DNA from: an uncultured Bacteroidota bacterium
GTDB taxonomy: Bacteria; Bacteroidota; Bacteroidia; Chitinophagales; Chitinophagaceae
DNA length: 64,000 bases
Assembly (NCBI GenBank): GCA_903938445.1
Contig: CAJADG010000082.1
Location: forward strand, 38,640-102,639
Direction: 5' to 3'
Below are positions 27,201 through 35,789 of this stretch, in pieces; position 1 is the stretch's first letter; each line of letters starts with the position of its first letter. A program made the position numbers and the translations under genes. The notes beneath the pieces were generated by a model that saw only the letters and a list, made by a program, of their open reading frames with translations, was not told where the DNA came from and ran no database searches.

Positions 27201-27366
27201 TGCTTTGGGGAATCGTACAATTGGTGCAGCTACGGCTGGAGGTATGATATTTGGAACGCTATTTGGTGTATTGGTCGTGCCAGGACTTTATTATGTATTT
27301 GCAAGAACACCAAAAGTAAACTCGAAGGATAACATTCATAATATTTATGACACCGAACATGATTAA
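24214..27366 (+). CDS. RND multidrug efflux permease (AcrB/HAE1 type)
   Basis: This proton-driven trimeric inner-membrane pump of 1050 residues has the normal length and duplicated layout of HAE1 transporters: twelve membrane helices and two large periplasmic loops. Signature pieces are the first helix VFSIVISIVIVLLGLLSLIQLPVTQFP, the proton-relay aspartates in helix 4 (LVLAIGIVVDDAIVVVE), the mid-sequence helix after residue 530, and GNRTIGAATAGGMIFGTLFGVLVVPGLYYVF at the end. Substrates are likely hydrophobic drugs or detergents, inferred from class. The downstream channel gene overlaps its stop codon. Confidence 0.96.
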   Translation: MIKKLISRPVFSIVISIVIVLLGLLSLIQLPVTQFPSVSPPKVNIVAEYPGANAELMIKAVVIPLERALNGVPGLKYIASDAGNDGACSITVVFKLGTDPNIASVNVQNRVAAVNNKLPPQVIKEGIKISREESNMLMYVNLISKDSNLDVNFLYNYADINLLSELKKIDGVGFADILGNREYAMRVWLKPDRMVAYNISADEVLQAIDEQNLEAAPGKTGESSGKQAQTFQYVLKYPGRYNTKEGYENIILRSSASGQAIKVKDVADVEFGSSYYDLYSKMDGKPSAAIMIKQSYGSNAREVIQNIKTKLDEIKQTSFPKGMDYELSYDVSKFLDASIEKVIHTLIEAFLLVGFVVFLFLGDWRSTLIPAIAVPISLIGTFLFMQFFGITLNLITLFALVLAIGIVVDDAIVVVEAVHAKMEELDLDPKAATILAMSEISGAIIAITLVMAAVFIPAAFMSGPVGIFYRQFSVTMATSIILSGVVALTFTPSLCALLLKNTHGIPKKKTPINRIIISFNNWFKNTQGRYKKLIDLIVSRRAITFIILIGFCFGTWALSSNVPTGFIPNEDQGVFYCLISTPAGSTLERTDAVLGQIQKVANQMEDVQSVSTTAGFEILTEGTGANSGTALINLKDWKDRKHSMFEVMQELEEKTKGIKGALIEFFAPPAVPGYGAAGGFELRLLDKAGSGDYKKMETVNKQFVDDLNKRPELSSVFGFYNASFPQYVLNVDNEKAQQKGVTIDNAMNTLSTLIGSNYSTNFIKYDRQYKVMVQASPQYRAKPEDILNLYVKNNRDEMVPYSSFMTIEKVYGLDEITRHNMFNSSELSGSAAPGYSSGQAIDAIKEVAKTKLPKGFGIDWAGISIDEVDKGNQTLYIFIISLVFVYLVLSAQYDSFILPLPVILSLPTGIFGAFFLLKVLGLENNIYAQIAMVMLIGILGKNAVLIIEFAVQRQKAGASKLDAAKEGAAARLRPILMTSFAFVAGLIPLMMATGPGALGNRTIGAATAGGMIFGTLFGVLVVPGLYYVFARTPKVNSKDNIHNIYDTEHD

Positions 27367-28795
27367 GATCAAAACAAAATATCTTTTTATTGTTGTTTTA
27401 ATAGCAAGTATGGGTGCGTGTAAAACACCAAGTATGCTTGCTGTACCTGAATTAAAAACAATACCAACAGACTATACAGCATCTGTCTATAAGGATACTG
27501 CAAATATTGTCAATATAAATTGGAATCAATTTTTTACCGATAAAAATTTAGTTTCATTAATCGATACTGCGTTAAAAAACAATCTAGATGTTTTAACCAC
27601 ACTGCAAGAAATTGAAATAGCAAAAAATAAAGTAAAATTTGCCAATGGGAAATTTTTGCCAAGCATTACCGCTGGCACTTCCTTATCTGTTGAAAAAGTA
27701 GGAAGGTATACTTCACAGGGTGCTGGTGATGCAAGTGCTGATATTACACCTGGTATGGGTGTTCCAGATATTTTACCTAGTTTGAATTTTGGTTTTCAAG
27801 CAAGTTGGGAAGCAGATATTTGGGGTAAATTAAAAAGTACTCAAAAAGCTACGGCACTAAGGTATTTAAGTTCAGAAGAAGGTAAAAAGTTAGTTATCAC
27901 TAATTTGATTGCAGAAATTGCAAATGAGTATTATGAACTAGCTGCACAAAAAAATCAATTAGAGGTTGTAAGACAATCAATAGCGTTACAGCAAAAAGAA
28001 TTGGAAATCGTTAAAGTACAACAGGAAACGGGTGTGGTTACTTCCTTGGCCGTGAAACAATTTGAAGCACAACTTTATAATACACAAAACACGGAGTATA
28101 ATATTTTACAAAATATTGTAGAAACTGAAAATAAGATTAATTTATTATTGGGAAGATATCCTCAAAAAATAAATGTTGATTCTAATCCGAGTGCACAAAA
28201 ACTTCCTTCCCTAATTGAATCTGGAATTCCTTCCCAGTTATTAAATAACCGACCAGATATTAAACAAGCTGAGTTAGAATTACAAGCCTCCAACTTTGAT
28301 GTAAAAGCTGCAAGAGCAGAATTTTATCCAAGCTTTAATATGGGCGCAACACTAGGTTTTAGTGCCTTTAAGCCTTCTTATTTATTGCGTACTCCAGAAT
28401 CAATGATGTATTCTTTAGTGAATGATATTACTGGTCCTGTAGTAAATAAATCTGCTATTAAAGCGGCATTTAATACAGCTAATGCGTTACAAATTGAAGC
28501 TTTGTATACTTTTCAAAAGACTATTATCAATGGTTATATAGATGTTAGTAATCAGCTTTCTAATTTTCAAAATTTGAATAAAGCGTACGAATTAAAAAAC
28601 ATTGAAACTAGTACTTTAAAAGAGGCTGTTGAAATATCAACCGATTTATTTAAATACGGAAAAGCATCTTACTTAGAAGTGTTAACAGCACAAAAAGACG
28701 CACTTAGTGCACAATTAGAATTAATAGACTTTAAAAAACAAAAATTGCAGTCACTTGCTAATGTTTACAAAGCATTGGGCGGAGGTTGGCAATAA
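27359..28795 (+). CDS. Outer-membrane efflux channel lipoprotein (TolC/NodT family)
   Basis: This is the outer-membrane exit duct of the RND system. Translation most likely begins at the ATG at 27359, which overlaps the end of the pump gene by 8 bases and gives a lipoprotein signal ending MGAC (Cys21), 478 residues in all. An in-frame ATG four codons earlier is possible. The sequence has two OEP repeats with long helical hairpins; recognisable pieces are NWNQFFTDKNLVSLIDTALKNN, FGFQASWEADIWGKLKS, RPDIKQAELELQASNFDVKAARAEFYPS and GKASYLEVLTAQKDALSAQL. Promoter, three genes and terminator make a self-contained tripartite pump operon. Confidence 0.94.
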   Translation: MIKIKTKYLFIVVLIASMGACKTPSMLAVPELKTIPTDYTASVYKDTANIVNINWNQFFTDKNLVSLIDTALKNNLDVLTTLQEIEIAKNKVKFANGKFLPSITAGTSLSVEKVGRYTSQGAGDASADITPGMGVPDILPSLNFGFQASWEADIWGKLKSTQKATALRYLSSEEGKKLVITNLIAEIANEYYELAAQKNQLEVVRQSIALQQKELEIVKVQQETGVVTSLAVKQFEAQLYNTQNTEYNILQNIVETENKINLLLGRYPQKINVDSNPSAQKLPSLIESGIPSQLLNNRPDIKQAELELQASNFDVKAARAEFYPSFNMGATLGFSAFKPSYLLRTPESMMYSLVNDITGPVVNKSAIKAAFNTANALQIEALYTFQKTIINGYIDVSNQLSNFQNLNKAYELKNIETSTLKEAVEISTDLFKYGKASYLEVLTAQKDALSAQLELIDFKKQKLQSLANVYKALGGGWQ

Positions 28796-28814
28796 TTATA
28801 TAAGGTATAGCATT

Positions 28815-28845
28815 AAAAAAGGCCTCACCATCGTGAGGCCTTTTT
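28815..28845. terminator. Bidirectional terminator between RND operon and nfu
   Basis: GGCCTCAC / GTGAGGCC stem with CATC loop, flanked by six As on the left and five Ts on the right, works for both converging transcripts. Confidence 0.9.
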
Positions 28846-28868
28846 AGTATTTCTATCCCATCTTTAAC

Positions 28869-29468
28869 CTACTCTGCTTCGGCTACTACCTCTTTTACTT
28901 CTGGTATCATACGCTTCATCATCCCTTCAATACCTGCTTTAAGTGTAACCATACTTGAAGGACAACCGCTACAAGAGCCTTGTAACATTAGGTTTACGAT
29001 GCCGTCATTATAACTTTTAAATTGTATTGCACCGCCATCCATTTCAACTGCAGGCTTTACATAATTCTCTAATAATTCTTTAACACGCTTTACGATATCG
29101 TCATCATCTGCATGCACGGTGTTAGTTGCTTCTTGTTTCATTTTAGCAACTTCTTCTTCGTTCACAACCACACCACCATTTTCTAAATACTCTTTCAAAA
29201 ATGTTTTGATGGTTGGAATCACATCCTGCCAATCTTCAGTATCTGCACTTTTTGTAAGTGTAATAAAATTGCTAGCAATAAATACACTCTTAATAAAAGG
29301 GAAGCTAAATAATTCTTTAGCAAGTGGCGAAGGGCCGGCTAAACTTTCTTCAGCTACATCAATACTTTTTCCTGGATACAATAGTTTGTTGGCAACAAAC
29401 TTCATTGTTTCTGGATTGGGTGTCATTTCAGTATAGATGCTAACGATGGTATTTCCTGTAGTAATCAT
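28869..29468 (-). CDS. NfuA-like iron-sulfur cluster scaffold (NifU-domain protein)
   Basis: This 199-residue protein carries an N-terminal Nfu domain (TEMTPNPETMKFVANKLL, about 12-95) and a C-terminal NifU-like domain with the cluster-binding CxxC in MLQGSCSGCPSSMVTLKAGIE near residue 165. It would receive 4Fe-4S clusters from the SUF machinery and deliver them to client enzymes; a candidate client in the window is RlmD. A minus-strand TATTTTTG at 29494-29501 is a reasonable -7 box 25 bp upstream of the ATG. No suf genes are adjacent. Confidence 0.93.
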   Translation of the reverse strand: MITTGNTIVSIYTEMTPNPETMKFVANKLLYPGKSIDVAEESLAGPSPLAKELFSFPFIKSVFIASNFITLTKSADTEDWQDVIPTIKTFLKEYLENGGVVVNEEEVAKMKQEATNTVHADDDDIVKRVKELLENYVKPAVEMDGGAIQFKSYNDGIVNLMLQGSCSGCPSSMVTLKAGIEGMMKRMIPEVKEVVAEAE

Positions 29469-29594
29469 AAAACTATTTTATTGCTATTGAGTACAAAAAT
29501 AATCAAAATAGAAAGGCGTTGGGTGCGCCTTCTTGGATTGATCCTTTATTTTTCCGATATCGAAAAATGACTTGTTTTTCTATAAATGGGTTCA

Positions 29595-31955
29595 TTAGGA
29601 GGGAATTATGCTCAATTTGGCATAATTCAACATGATTTTCTTTTCTCCATTGTTATCAAACAGAATCAAGGCTATCGGGTTATGAGCCGATCCCTCTATT
29701 TCTTTAATAACGCCAAATCCAAACTTTTGGTGCTCCACTTTCATCCCCGCCTCCAGTGCTGAAGGGTCGGCAGCCGTAAAGTTGACCGATGGAATATGGT
29801 TTTTATTTAAGGTACTAGGCGGAGTTACTGGCATATAACTAGGTTTGCTAGGCGTAGACGCACTAGTGCCACCAGGTTTACTGCCACCCATTTTGGGTTT
29901 TTGCTCCTGCCACCCTCTTGTATTACCCCCATGCATTCTGTCGTAAGCACTTCCCCAGCCGGTACTTTGGTTGCGAGCACCTCCACCCACATTAGACTTA
30001 TCTAATTGGTCTTCGGGCATTTCATCAATAAATCGGCTTGGATCATTTTGAACCAATTGACCAAAACGATATCTAGAGTTAGCGTAACTTAACCAAAGAT
30101 GTTTTTTAGCTCTTGTAACCGCCACATAAAACAATCTTCTTTCTTCTTCTAATTCTTCTCTTGTATTTACACTCATTCCACTTGGAAATAATGTTTCTTC
30201 TAAACCTACTACAAAAACACAATCAAACTCTAATCCTTTGGCAGCGTGTACCGTCATTAATTTTACAGTGTCTTCATTTTCGGTATCATTATCTGCATCG
30301 GTGATTAAAGTAATTTGTTGTAAGTAGGAACCTAAACTTTTATCTCCTAACTCACCATCATCGTTACTTGGACTTTCTGTCCACTCTTTAATAGAGTTTA
30401 ATAATTCTTGTACGTTTTCATAACGCGCTAAACCCTCGGTACTTTTATCGTTAAATAATTCTTTAACCATATTAGTATGCTTACCCACTTGTACCGCAAC
30501 ATCAGATGCATTATGTTTTGTCAATTGATTTTGAAAATATTTAATCATGGTGACAAACTCTTCAATCGCAGTTAATGTACCTGCTTTAAATCCAAAGCCT
30601 TTTGCTTTTTCTAGTACTTCAAAAAAAGTAATATTATTTTCACCGGCAAGCACTAAACATTTTTCAACGGTGGTTTTACCAATGCCTCTTACTGGATAAT
30701 TAATAATTCTTTTTAATGCTTCCTCATCTTTTGTATTGGCAATTAATCTTAAGTAGGCAATAAAATCTTTTACTTCCTTTCTTTGATAGAAGCTAAGCCC
30801 ACCATATATCTTATAAGCAATACCAGTACGCCTTAAGCTTTCCTCAAAAGATCTACTTTGTGCATTGGTACGATATAAAATGGCAAAGTCTTTATTGTAA
30901 AAATGATTTCTTAATTTATTTTCTTGAATCGCATCTGCTACAAATTTTCCTTCCTCGTTGTCGGTCATCGTACGCACCAACTTAATTTTATCACCCTCAG
31001 CATTATCAGTCCAAAGCTCTTTAGGAATTTGTCCTTTATTATTTTTAATGACATGATTGGCAACTTCGATAATGGATTTACTACTACGATAGTTTTGTTC
31101 TAGCTTCACCAATTTTACATCATCATAATCTTTTTGAAATTGTAAAATGTTTTCAATGGTTGCACCACGGAAACTATAAATACTTTGAGCATCGTCTCCT
31201 ACTACACATAAATTTTCGTGGGCAGCAGCAAGTAATTTTGCAATTTGATATTGTACCGGATTGGTATCCTGATACTCATCAATTAATAAATATTTGAACT
31301 TATGTTGGTACTTGTGTAATACTTCGGGGAAGTCGCGCAACAATTCATGCATCTTGAATAACAAATCATCAAAATCCATCGCGCCACTTTTAAAGCAGCG
31401 TGCTACATAGCTTGCATATATTTCTGCAATTTGAGGACGATTGCTTCTTGCATCTTCTTGCTTTAAAAAATTGTCCATTGCATATTCGGCTGGACCTACT
31501 AAAGCATTTTTTGCACTTGATATTCTATTTAATACAATATTGGGTTTGTATAATTTATCATCTAAACCCATATCATTGATGACCTGTTTTAAAACCGACT
31601 TAGAATCATCTGAATCATAGATCGTAAAACTTTGAGGATACCCTATTTTAGATGCTTCTGCTCTTAATATGCGGGCAAATACACTATGGAAAGTGCCTAT
31701 ATATAAATTTCTTGCTTCGGTGTTACCAAGTGCCCTCTCCACACGTTCCTTCATTTCTGCTGCGGCCTTATTGGTAAAAGTAAGTGCAAGAATATTAAAT
31801 GAATCCACACCACTATACATTAAATGTGCAATGCGTGATGTAAGTACTTTTGTTTTACCGCTACCTGCTCCGGCAATAATCATCAAAGGGCCATTCAAAT
31901 GTAAAACTGCTTCCTTTTGTCTTTCGTTGAGTCCGTCTAAATACGCTTGTTGCAT
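29595..31955 (-). CDS. UvrD/PcrA-type superfamily 1 DNA helicase
   Basis: This 786-residue 3'-5' helicase acts in excision and mismatch repair and in removing RecA or stalled transcription complexes. Motifs in order: LNERQKEAVLHLNGPLMIIAGAGSGKTKVLTSRI (Q motif and Walker A, residues 9-42), TFTNKAAAEMKERV (Ia), LLIDEYQDTNPVQY (II), VVGDDAQSIYSFRGA (III), LEQNYRSS (IV), VKLMTVHAAKGLEFDCVFVVGLEE (V) and VAVTRAKKHLWLSYA (VI). The C-terminus has a Gly/Pro/Ser-rich linker and then a PcrA-like Tudor fold (GMKVEHQKFGFGVIKEIEG) that in PcrA contacts RNA polymerase. UvrD and PcrA naming cannot be separated here. Confidence 0.96.
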   Translation of the reverse strand: MQQAYLDGLNERQKEAVLHLNGPLMIIAGAGSGKTKVLTSRIAHLMYSGVDSFNILALTFTNKAAAEMKERVERALGNTEARNLYIGTFHSVFARILRAEASKIGYPQSFTIYDSDDSKSVLKQVINDMGLDDKLYKPNIVLNRISSAKNALVGPAEYAMDNFLKQEDARSNRPQIAEIYASYVARCFKSGAMDFDDLLFKMHELLRDFPEVLHKYQHKFKYLLIDEYQDTNPVQYQIAKLLAAAHENLCVVGDDAQSIYSFRGATIENILQFQKDYDDVKLVKLEQNYRSSKSIIEVANHVIKNNKGQIPKELWTDNAEGDKIKLVRTMTDNEEGKFVADAIQENKLRNHFYNKDFAILYRTNAQSRSFEESLRRTGIAYKIYGGLSFYQRKEVKDFIAYLRLIANTKDEEALKRIINYPVRGIGKTTVEKCLVLAGENNITFFEVLEKAKGFGFKAGTLTAIEEFVTMIKYFQNQLTKHNASDVAVQVGKHTNMVKELFNDKSTEGLARYENVQELLNSIKEWTESPSNDDGELGDKSLGSYLQQITLITDADNDTENEDTVKLMTVHAAKGLEFDCVFVVGLEETLFPSGMSVNTREELEEERRLFYVAVTRAKKHLWLSYANSRYRFGQLVQNDPSRFIDEMPEDQLDKSNVGGGARNQSTGWGSAYDRMHGGNTRGWQEQKPKMGGSKPGGTSASTPSKPSYMPVTPPSTLNKNHIPSVNFTAADPSALEAGMKVEHQKFGFGVIKEIEGSAHNPIALILFDNNGEKKIMLNYAKLSIIPS

Positions 31956-31970
31956 TGAGCGAAGATAAAC

Positions 31971-32000
31971 AAAAACCCCACCTTTTAAGGGGTGGGGTTT
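31971..32000 (-). terminator. Terminator of the OmpA-lipoprotein gene
   Basis: A 10-bp GC-rich stem AAACCCCACC / GGTGGGGTTT is followed on the minus strand by a T-rich tract. It lies between the end of the OmpA gene and the start of the helicase gene. Confidence 0.8.
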
Positions 32001-32028
32001 GATACTTTTTTATTAAACTAAAACGAAC

Positions 32029-32919
32029 TTACTTTTTTTCAAGTAATTTGAAGAACTGATCTAATTGAGGTAAGATCACGATTCTTGTACGTCTGTTTTT
32101 AGCTCTGTTTTCAGCAGTGTTGTTTTCTGCAACAGGAATATATTCTGATCTACCAGCAGCAGTCATACGCTTAGGATCTAAACCATAAGTTTCTTGTAAA
32201 ATACGTACTACTGTTGTTGCACGCTTTACAGATAAATCCCAGTTATCTTCTAATGCAGGATTTGTTCCTAATAATTGTTTAGTATCAGTATGACCTTCCA
32301 CCATAAATTCAATTTGAGGTTGAGCAGCTAATACTTTAGCAACTTTGCCTAACACCACTTTAGCTTTGTCTGTAACAGTAAAGCTTCCGCTTTTGAATAA
32401 TAATTTATCAGAGATGTCTACATAAACAACTCCTTTATCCACTTTAACATTGATATCTCCATCGCTTAAATCACCAATGGCACCTTTCAAGTTCATCACC
32501 AAGTTCATGTTGATAGAATCTTTACGCGCTATTGAGCTTTGTAAGCCTTGAATATATAAATCTTTAGCACCAATGTTCTCTAAAGACTTTTTAATGCTTT
32601 CAGCTTGAGCACCTGTTACTACTGATAAATCTTTTAATTGACTTAAAACTACATTGTTGTTAGATTTTAAGAATTCAATTTGTTTGTTTAAATCATCAAT
32701 AGTTGCTTGAGCAGATTTTGCTTTATCATTTGCTTTATCAGTTGCTGATTTACTTTTGTTTAATTCATCTTCAGCATTACGAAGCTTACCTTGTAATTCT
32801 GCATAAGCACCATTCAATTGAGCAACTTTTGCTTCGCTTTCTTGTAATTTTTTAGGACTCACACAAGAATAAGCACCAATACTTACAATTGCAAGTGCTA
32901 AAAAAATCTTACTTTTCAT
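32029..32919 (-). CDS. OmpA-family peptidoglycan-binding lipoprotein
   Basis: The 296-residue lipoprotein has a signal ending GAYSC (Cys19), a long coiled-coil stretch (about residues 25-115, rich in Ala, Lys, Glu, Asp and Asn) and a C-terminal OmpA domain. In that domain LLFKSGSFTVTDKAKVVLGKVAKVL, FMVEGHTDTKQL, WDLSVKRATTVVRIL and NRAKNRRTRIVILPQ are the peptidoglycan-binding elements. It probably tethers the outer membrane to the wall. A near-ideal promoter (32965-32995, minus strand) suggests strong expression. Confidence 0.93.
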   Translation of the reverse strand: MKSKIFLALAIVSIGAYSCVSPKKLQESEAKVAQLNGAYAELQGKLRNAEDELNKSKSATDKANDKAKSAQATIDDLNKQIEFLKSNNNVVLSQLKDLSVVTGAQAESIKKSLENIGAKDLYIQGLQSSIARKDSINMNLVMNLKGAIGDLSDGDINVKVDKGVVYVDISDKLLFKSGSFTVTDKAKVVLGKVAKVLAAQPQIEFMVEGHTDTKQLLGTNPALEDNWDLSVKRATTVVRILQETYGLDPKRMTAAGRSEYIPVAENNTAENRAKNRRTRIVILPQLDQFFKLLEKK

Positions 32920-32964
32920 ACTCTATCTTTTTTATTTATTAATAAAATTTGCCAACGGCTAAAA

Positions 32965-32995
32965 CAAAAATACTAATATCGAACAGCCTTACAAA
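32965..32995 (-). promoter_or_regulatory. Consensus Bacteroidetes promoter of the OmpA-lipoprotein gene
   Basis: On the minus strand TTTG (32992-32995), a 19-base spacer and TATTTTTG (32965-32972) match the TTTG-N19-TAnnTTTG consensus fully. The leader would be about 40 bases, longer than for most genes here. Confidence 0.8.
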
Positions 32996-33021
32996 ACATT
33001 TGTTTAAAAATTAACTTGACG

Positions 33022-33585
33022 CTAACCTTCTATGTCCTCGGTGATACTATAACCGGGAACATATCCTAACATTCCCTTAAAAAAGCCAACAATTTTTCGT
33101 TTATCTGCAGTTTCGTCATTAGTAGTGTAAAAAGGCTCCCCAAATACCACTTTTTTGATGCCAAAGTCTAATCCAACTAAAATAATGGGGATATTGGCAT
33201 TTTTAGCAATATGGTAAAAGCCGGTTCTTAGCCTGTTTACTTTTTTACGAGTTCCTTCCGGAGACAAGGCGATATGAAAGCTTTCTTTTTCATTATAGAG
33301 CTTTACAACCTGATCAACCTGATTTAAATTTTTGCCCCTTTCTACCGGAAAACCACCCAATTTTCGCAAAATAACCCCAAAAATGCCCCAAAAAAGCTCT
33401 TTTTTGCCCAAAAAGTGTACAAATTCAATATGCACTTTTTTTCTAATAGCTAGTCCTAGAAAAAAGTCTAAATAATGGGTATGAGGTGCCACCACCAGGA
33501 TGGACTTTTTCAATTCAAAAGGAAATTGACCTTCCACCTTCCAACCTCTCACTTTAAAAATCCACCAAGCAATTAACTGTTGCAT
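33022..33585 (-). CDS. 1-acyl-glycerol-3-phosphate acyltransferase family protein (short)
   Basis: The 187-residue PlsC-superfamily protein lacks long membrane segments. The catalytic HX4D box is VVAPHTHYLDFFLG near residue 32-45. FPVERGKN near residue 85 and LSPEGTRKK near residue 110 are acceptor/phosphate motifs, and IPIILVGLDFG is the fourth block. The compact form is common in Bacteroidota and distinct from the longer acyltransferase at 3087-3959. The acceptor may be lysophosphatidate or an aminolipid precursor. It starts 5 bp after the stop of mnmH on the same strand. Confidence 0.88.
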   Translation of the reverse strand: MQQLIAWWIFKVRGWKVEGQFPFELKKSILVVAPHTHYLDFFLGLAIRKKVHIEFVHFLGKKELFWGIFGVILRKLGGFPVERGKNLNQVDQVVKLYNEKESFHIALSPEGTRKKVNRLRTGFYHIAKNANIPIILVGLDFGIKKVVFGEPFYTTNDETADKRKIVGFFKGMLGYVPGYSITEDIEG

Positions 33586-33590
33586 AATAA

Positions 33591-34658
33591 TTATTGAGTC
33601 AAAGCTAATAACAAATCTGCATTTTCTTCCTCCTTCACGTCAGCCGCATCCCATTTTATTACTTTTAATTTGGGGAATTCCAGATTCACTTCGGGCTGCG
33701 TAAATTTTTCGTACCATTTATCATAGTACTTTAATAATATACTAAATGCAGCATGAATATCGCCAGCTTCTAAAAATTGAATTGTATTTTTTGTTTCTAG
33801 TCCACCTAATCTTTTTTGTATTCTTTCGGTTGCGCCAATTAAATCGGCTGTATTAAAAATACCATATTGCTTCACAATAAACTGTAACCTTTTTTCAAAA
33901 GGTATATTGATAAAGTAGCAAACACTATTGCGCATTAATTTAAAAAATGGAGTAGGCACCATTACGGTTCCAATTCTTTGACTTTCATCTTCAATCCAAA
34001 TACATTTTTGTGAAGATGATAATTTAGATAATGCAAGTCCTAATAAGTTTTCAAACATTTCTTGACTTGGCTGTGTTGCTTGTCCAATGGCACCAAAAGA
34101 GGATCCTTTATGATTAGCCAATCCTTCCAGGTCAATTATATTTTCACCTTTAGATTGTAAGGCGTGTAAAATTTCAGTTTTACCGGAACCGGTATATCCT
34201 CCAATCACTTTTAATTCAAACTGTTTATCAAAATGCAAAATGATCCAATTACGATAAGCTTTATATCCGCCAACTAACTGTGTTACTTTAAAACCATATA
34301 AATCTAATAACCAAGCTACTGCTGCACTGCGCATGCCACCTCTCCAACAATGTACGATGATGGAAGGCTTTTTGCCTTCATGATTTTCTTGATAGGTTTT
34401 CACCCAGGCTTCTACTTGATTGACCATCTCAAGCATTTTATCACCAAACATCGGTAATGCAATTTTAATGGCATCCTCTCTACTTTGTTTTTTATAAGTA
34501 GTTCCTACAATGGCTCTTTGTTCATTATTAAAAAGGGGTAAAGAATAAGCACCAGGAATATGAGCATGATCAAACTCAAGCGGACTGCGAACATCAATGG
34601 TAATTTGATCTTCTGCATTATGTATATACGCATCGATACTTATTTTTTGAACTGCCAT
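33591..34658 (-). CDS. mnmH: tRNA 2-selenouridine synthase
   Basis: MnmH (SelU/YbbB) replaces sulfur by selenium in the wobble 2-thiouridine of Lys, Glu and Gln tRNAs, through a geranylated intermediate. The 355-residue protein has an N-terminal rhodanese domain (IDVRSPLEFDHAHIPGAYSLP) with the catalytic Cys in IVHCWRGGMRSAAVAWLL near residue 105. A P-loop domain follows (VIGGYTGSGKTEILHAL near residue 152). Selenophosphate synthetase SelD is not in the window, so whether selenation or only geranylation occurs is open. The gene starts one base after the glycosyltransferase-like gene upstream ends. Confidence 0.93.
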   Translation of the reverse strand: MAVQKISIDAYIHNAEDQITIDVRSPLEFDHAHIPGAYSLPLFNNEQRAIVGTTYKKQSREDAIKIALPMFGDKMLEMVNQVEAWVKTYQENHEGKKPSIIVHCWRGGMRSAAVAWLLDLYGFKVTQLVGGYKAYRNWIILHFDKQFELKVIGGYTGSGKTEILHALQSKGENIIDLEGLANHKGSSFGAIGQATQPSQEMFENLLGLALSKLSSSQKCIWIEDESQRIGTVMVPTPFFKLMRNSVCYFINIPFEKRLQFIVKQYGIFNTADLIGATERIQKRLGGLETKNTIQFLEAGDIHAAFSILLKYYDKWYEKFTQPEVNLEFPKLKVIKWDAADVKEEENADLLLALTQ

Positions 34659-34659
34659 A

Positions 34660-35748
34660 CTACAAAGATAGACGCTTTAATTCGCTTGCTAATGCTTCTT
34701 GGTTAAAAGATAAGAATGTTGGTAAATGGTATTCAAAATTTTTAGCTGCTTTTAATGCATCTAATAAATTAAAATGTTCTTGATCAAAATAAATTGCCCA
34801 TTTTTTTTCATGCCAATAATGTGCTAGATATTCTTGTTCGGTTTGACCTGGCGTTGGAATTAATATTAATTTCTTTTTAAAAGGAATAAGCTCTAAGAGT
34901 GTGGTGTAGCCACCTCTACAAATAATAAACTCAGCATCATTTATTTGTTCAGCAAGTGCTTTTCCGCTAAGGTGATGATAAAGTGTTCCTTTTGATGTTA
35001 GTTTATTATACAATTTTTCATCAGGCACACCTGCAACAATCACAAATGGATAATTCAATTCGTTTCCGCTATTCCACAAAATAGTTTCAAAAATTGCTCT
35101 TTGTGGTTCTGGTCCAGAAACGATTCCTAAAAATTTTATTTTATTTTCATTGTTGCTTTCAATTACATAATCCTGAAGCCTTGATAAACAATTCATATAC
35201 CAAATATCAATTGTCGGAAGTTTATTTGTGTTCACTAAATTTCCTGCAATATGATTGGGTGACTGCATATCGGCTACCCAGCAAGCATTGAATTTATTGA
35301 TATAACGGTAGGAAATATTTTGACATAATCTTGTCAACCATTTATAAGGAGTTTGAATTTCCAGTTGATGCGTAATGAAAACACTAGTAATTTCTTTATG
35401 ATAAAATCCATAACGATTGTCCGAAATAATTAAATCAAAATGATGTTGTTTACTTATTTTCTTTAACCATTGATGTTCTCGTATAATCGAAATAATAATT
35501 TTCGGAACTTGAAAAAGTATGGTCGGAATTAAAAACTTTTTTTGTTTTGCATAATGGATGCGATATCCTTTTAAAGGAATCATGGTAGCATTGGGAAATG
35601 CTTCTTTTAAAATACTTGCTTGTTTACCTTCGCCCGCAATATAAATAGTATAATTAAGTGCCTCTAACGCATGAATAAGTGGAATGCATCTTGTTGCATG
35701 ACCTAATCCCCAATCTAGTGGAGCAATACAAACAGCTTTTTGTTCCAT
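34660..35748 (-). CDS. Glycosyltransferase-like protein (MurG/GT28 fold)
   Basis: The 362-residue protein opens with APLDWGLGHATRCIPLIHAL, the glycine-rich loop of GT-B enzymes, and carries ICRGGYTTLLELIPFKKKLILIPTPGQTEQEYLAHYW near residue 270-310, the nucleotide-sugar binding signature of the GT28/MurG group. The middle (about 60-130) contains a Lys-rich, hydrophobic stretch that may sit on the membrane. It is too divergent to be MurG itself. Donor and acceptor are unknown. It is the first gene of a tight run with mnmH and the short acyltransferase; an envelope or lipid role is inferred. Confidence 0.8.
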   Translation of the reverse strand: MEQKAVCIAPLDWGLGHATRCIPLIHALEALNYTIYIAGEGKQASILKEAFPNATMIPLKGYRIHYAKQKKFLIPTILFQVPKIIISIIREHQWLKKISKQHHFDLIISDNRYGFYHKEITSVFITHQLEIQTPYKWLTRLCQNISYRYINKFNACWVADMQSPNHIAGNLVNTNKLPTIDIWYMNCLSRLQDYVIESNNENKIKFLGIVSGPEPQRAIFETILWNSGNELNYPFVIVAGVPDEKLYNKLTSKGTLYHHLSGKALAEQINDAEFIICRGGYTTLLELIPFKKKLILIPTPGQTEQEYLAHYWHEKKWAIYFDQEHFNLLDALKAAKNFEYHLPTFLSFNQEALASELKRLSL

Positions 35749-35789
35749 TGACCACTAAATTAGTTCATCTACATCAATAACTCTAAGTA

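Noticed and set aside
29549..29572. CGATATCG dyad with flanking T and A runs upstream of nfu
   Set aside because: The core is only 8 bp and the outer arms do not pair properly; it is not convincing as an operator or terminator.
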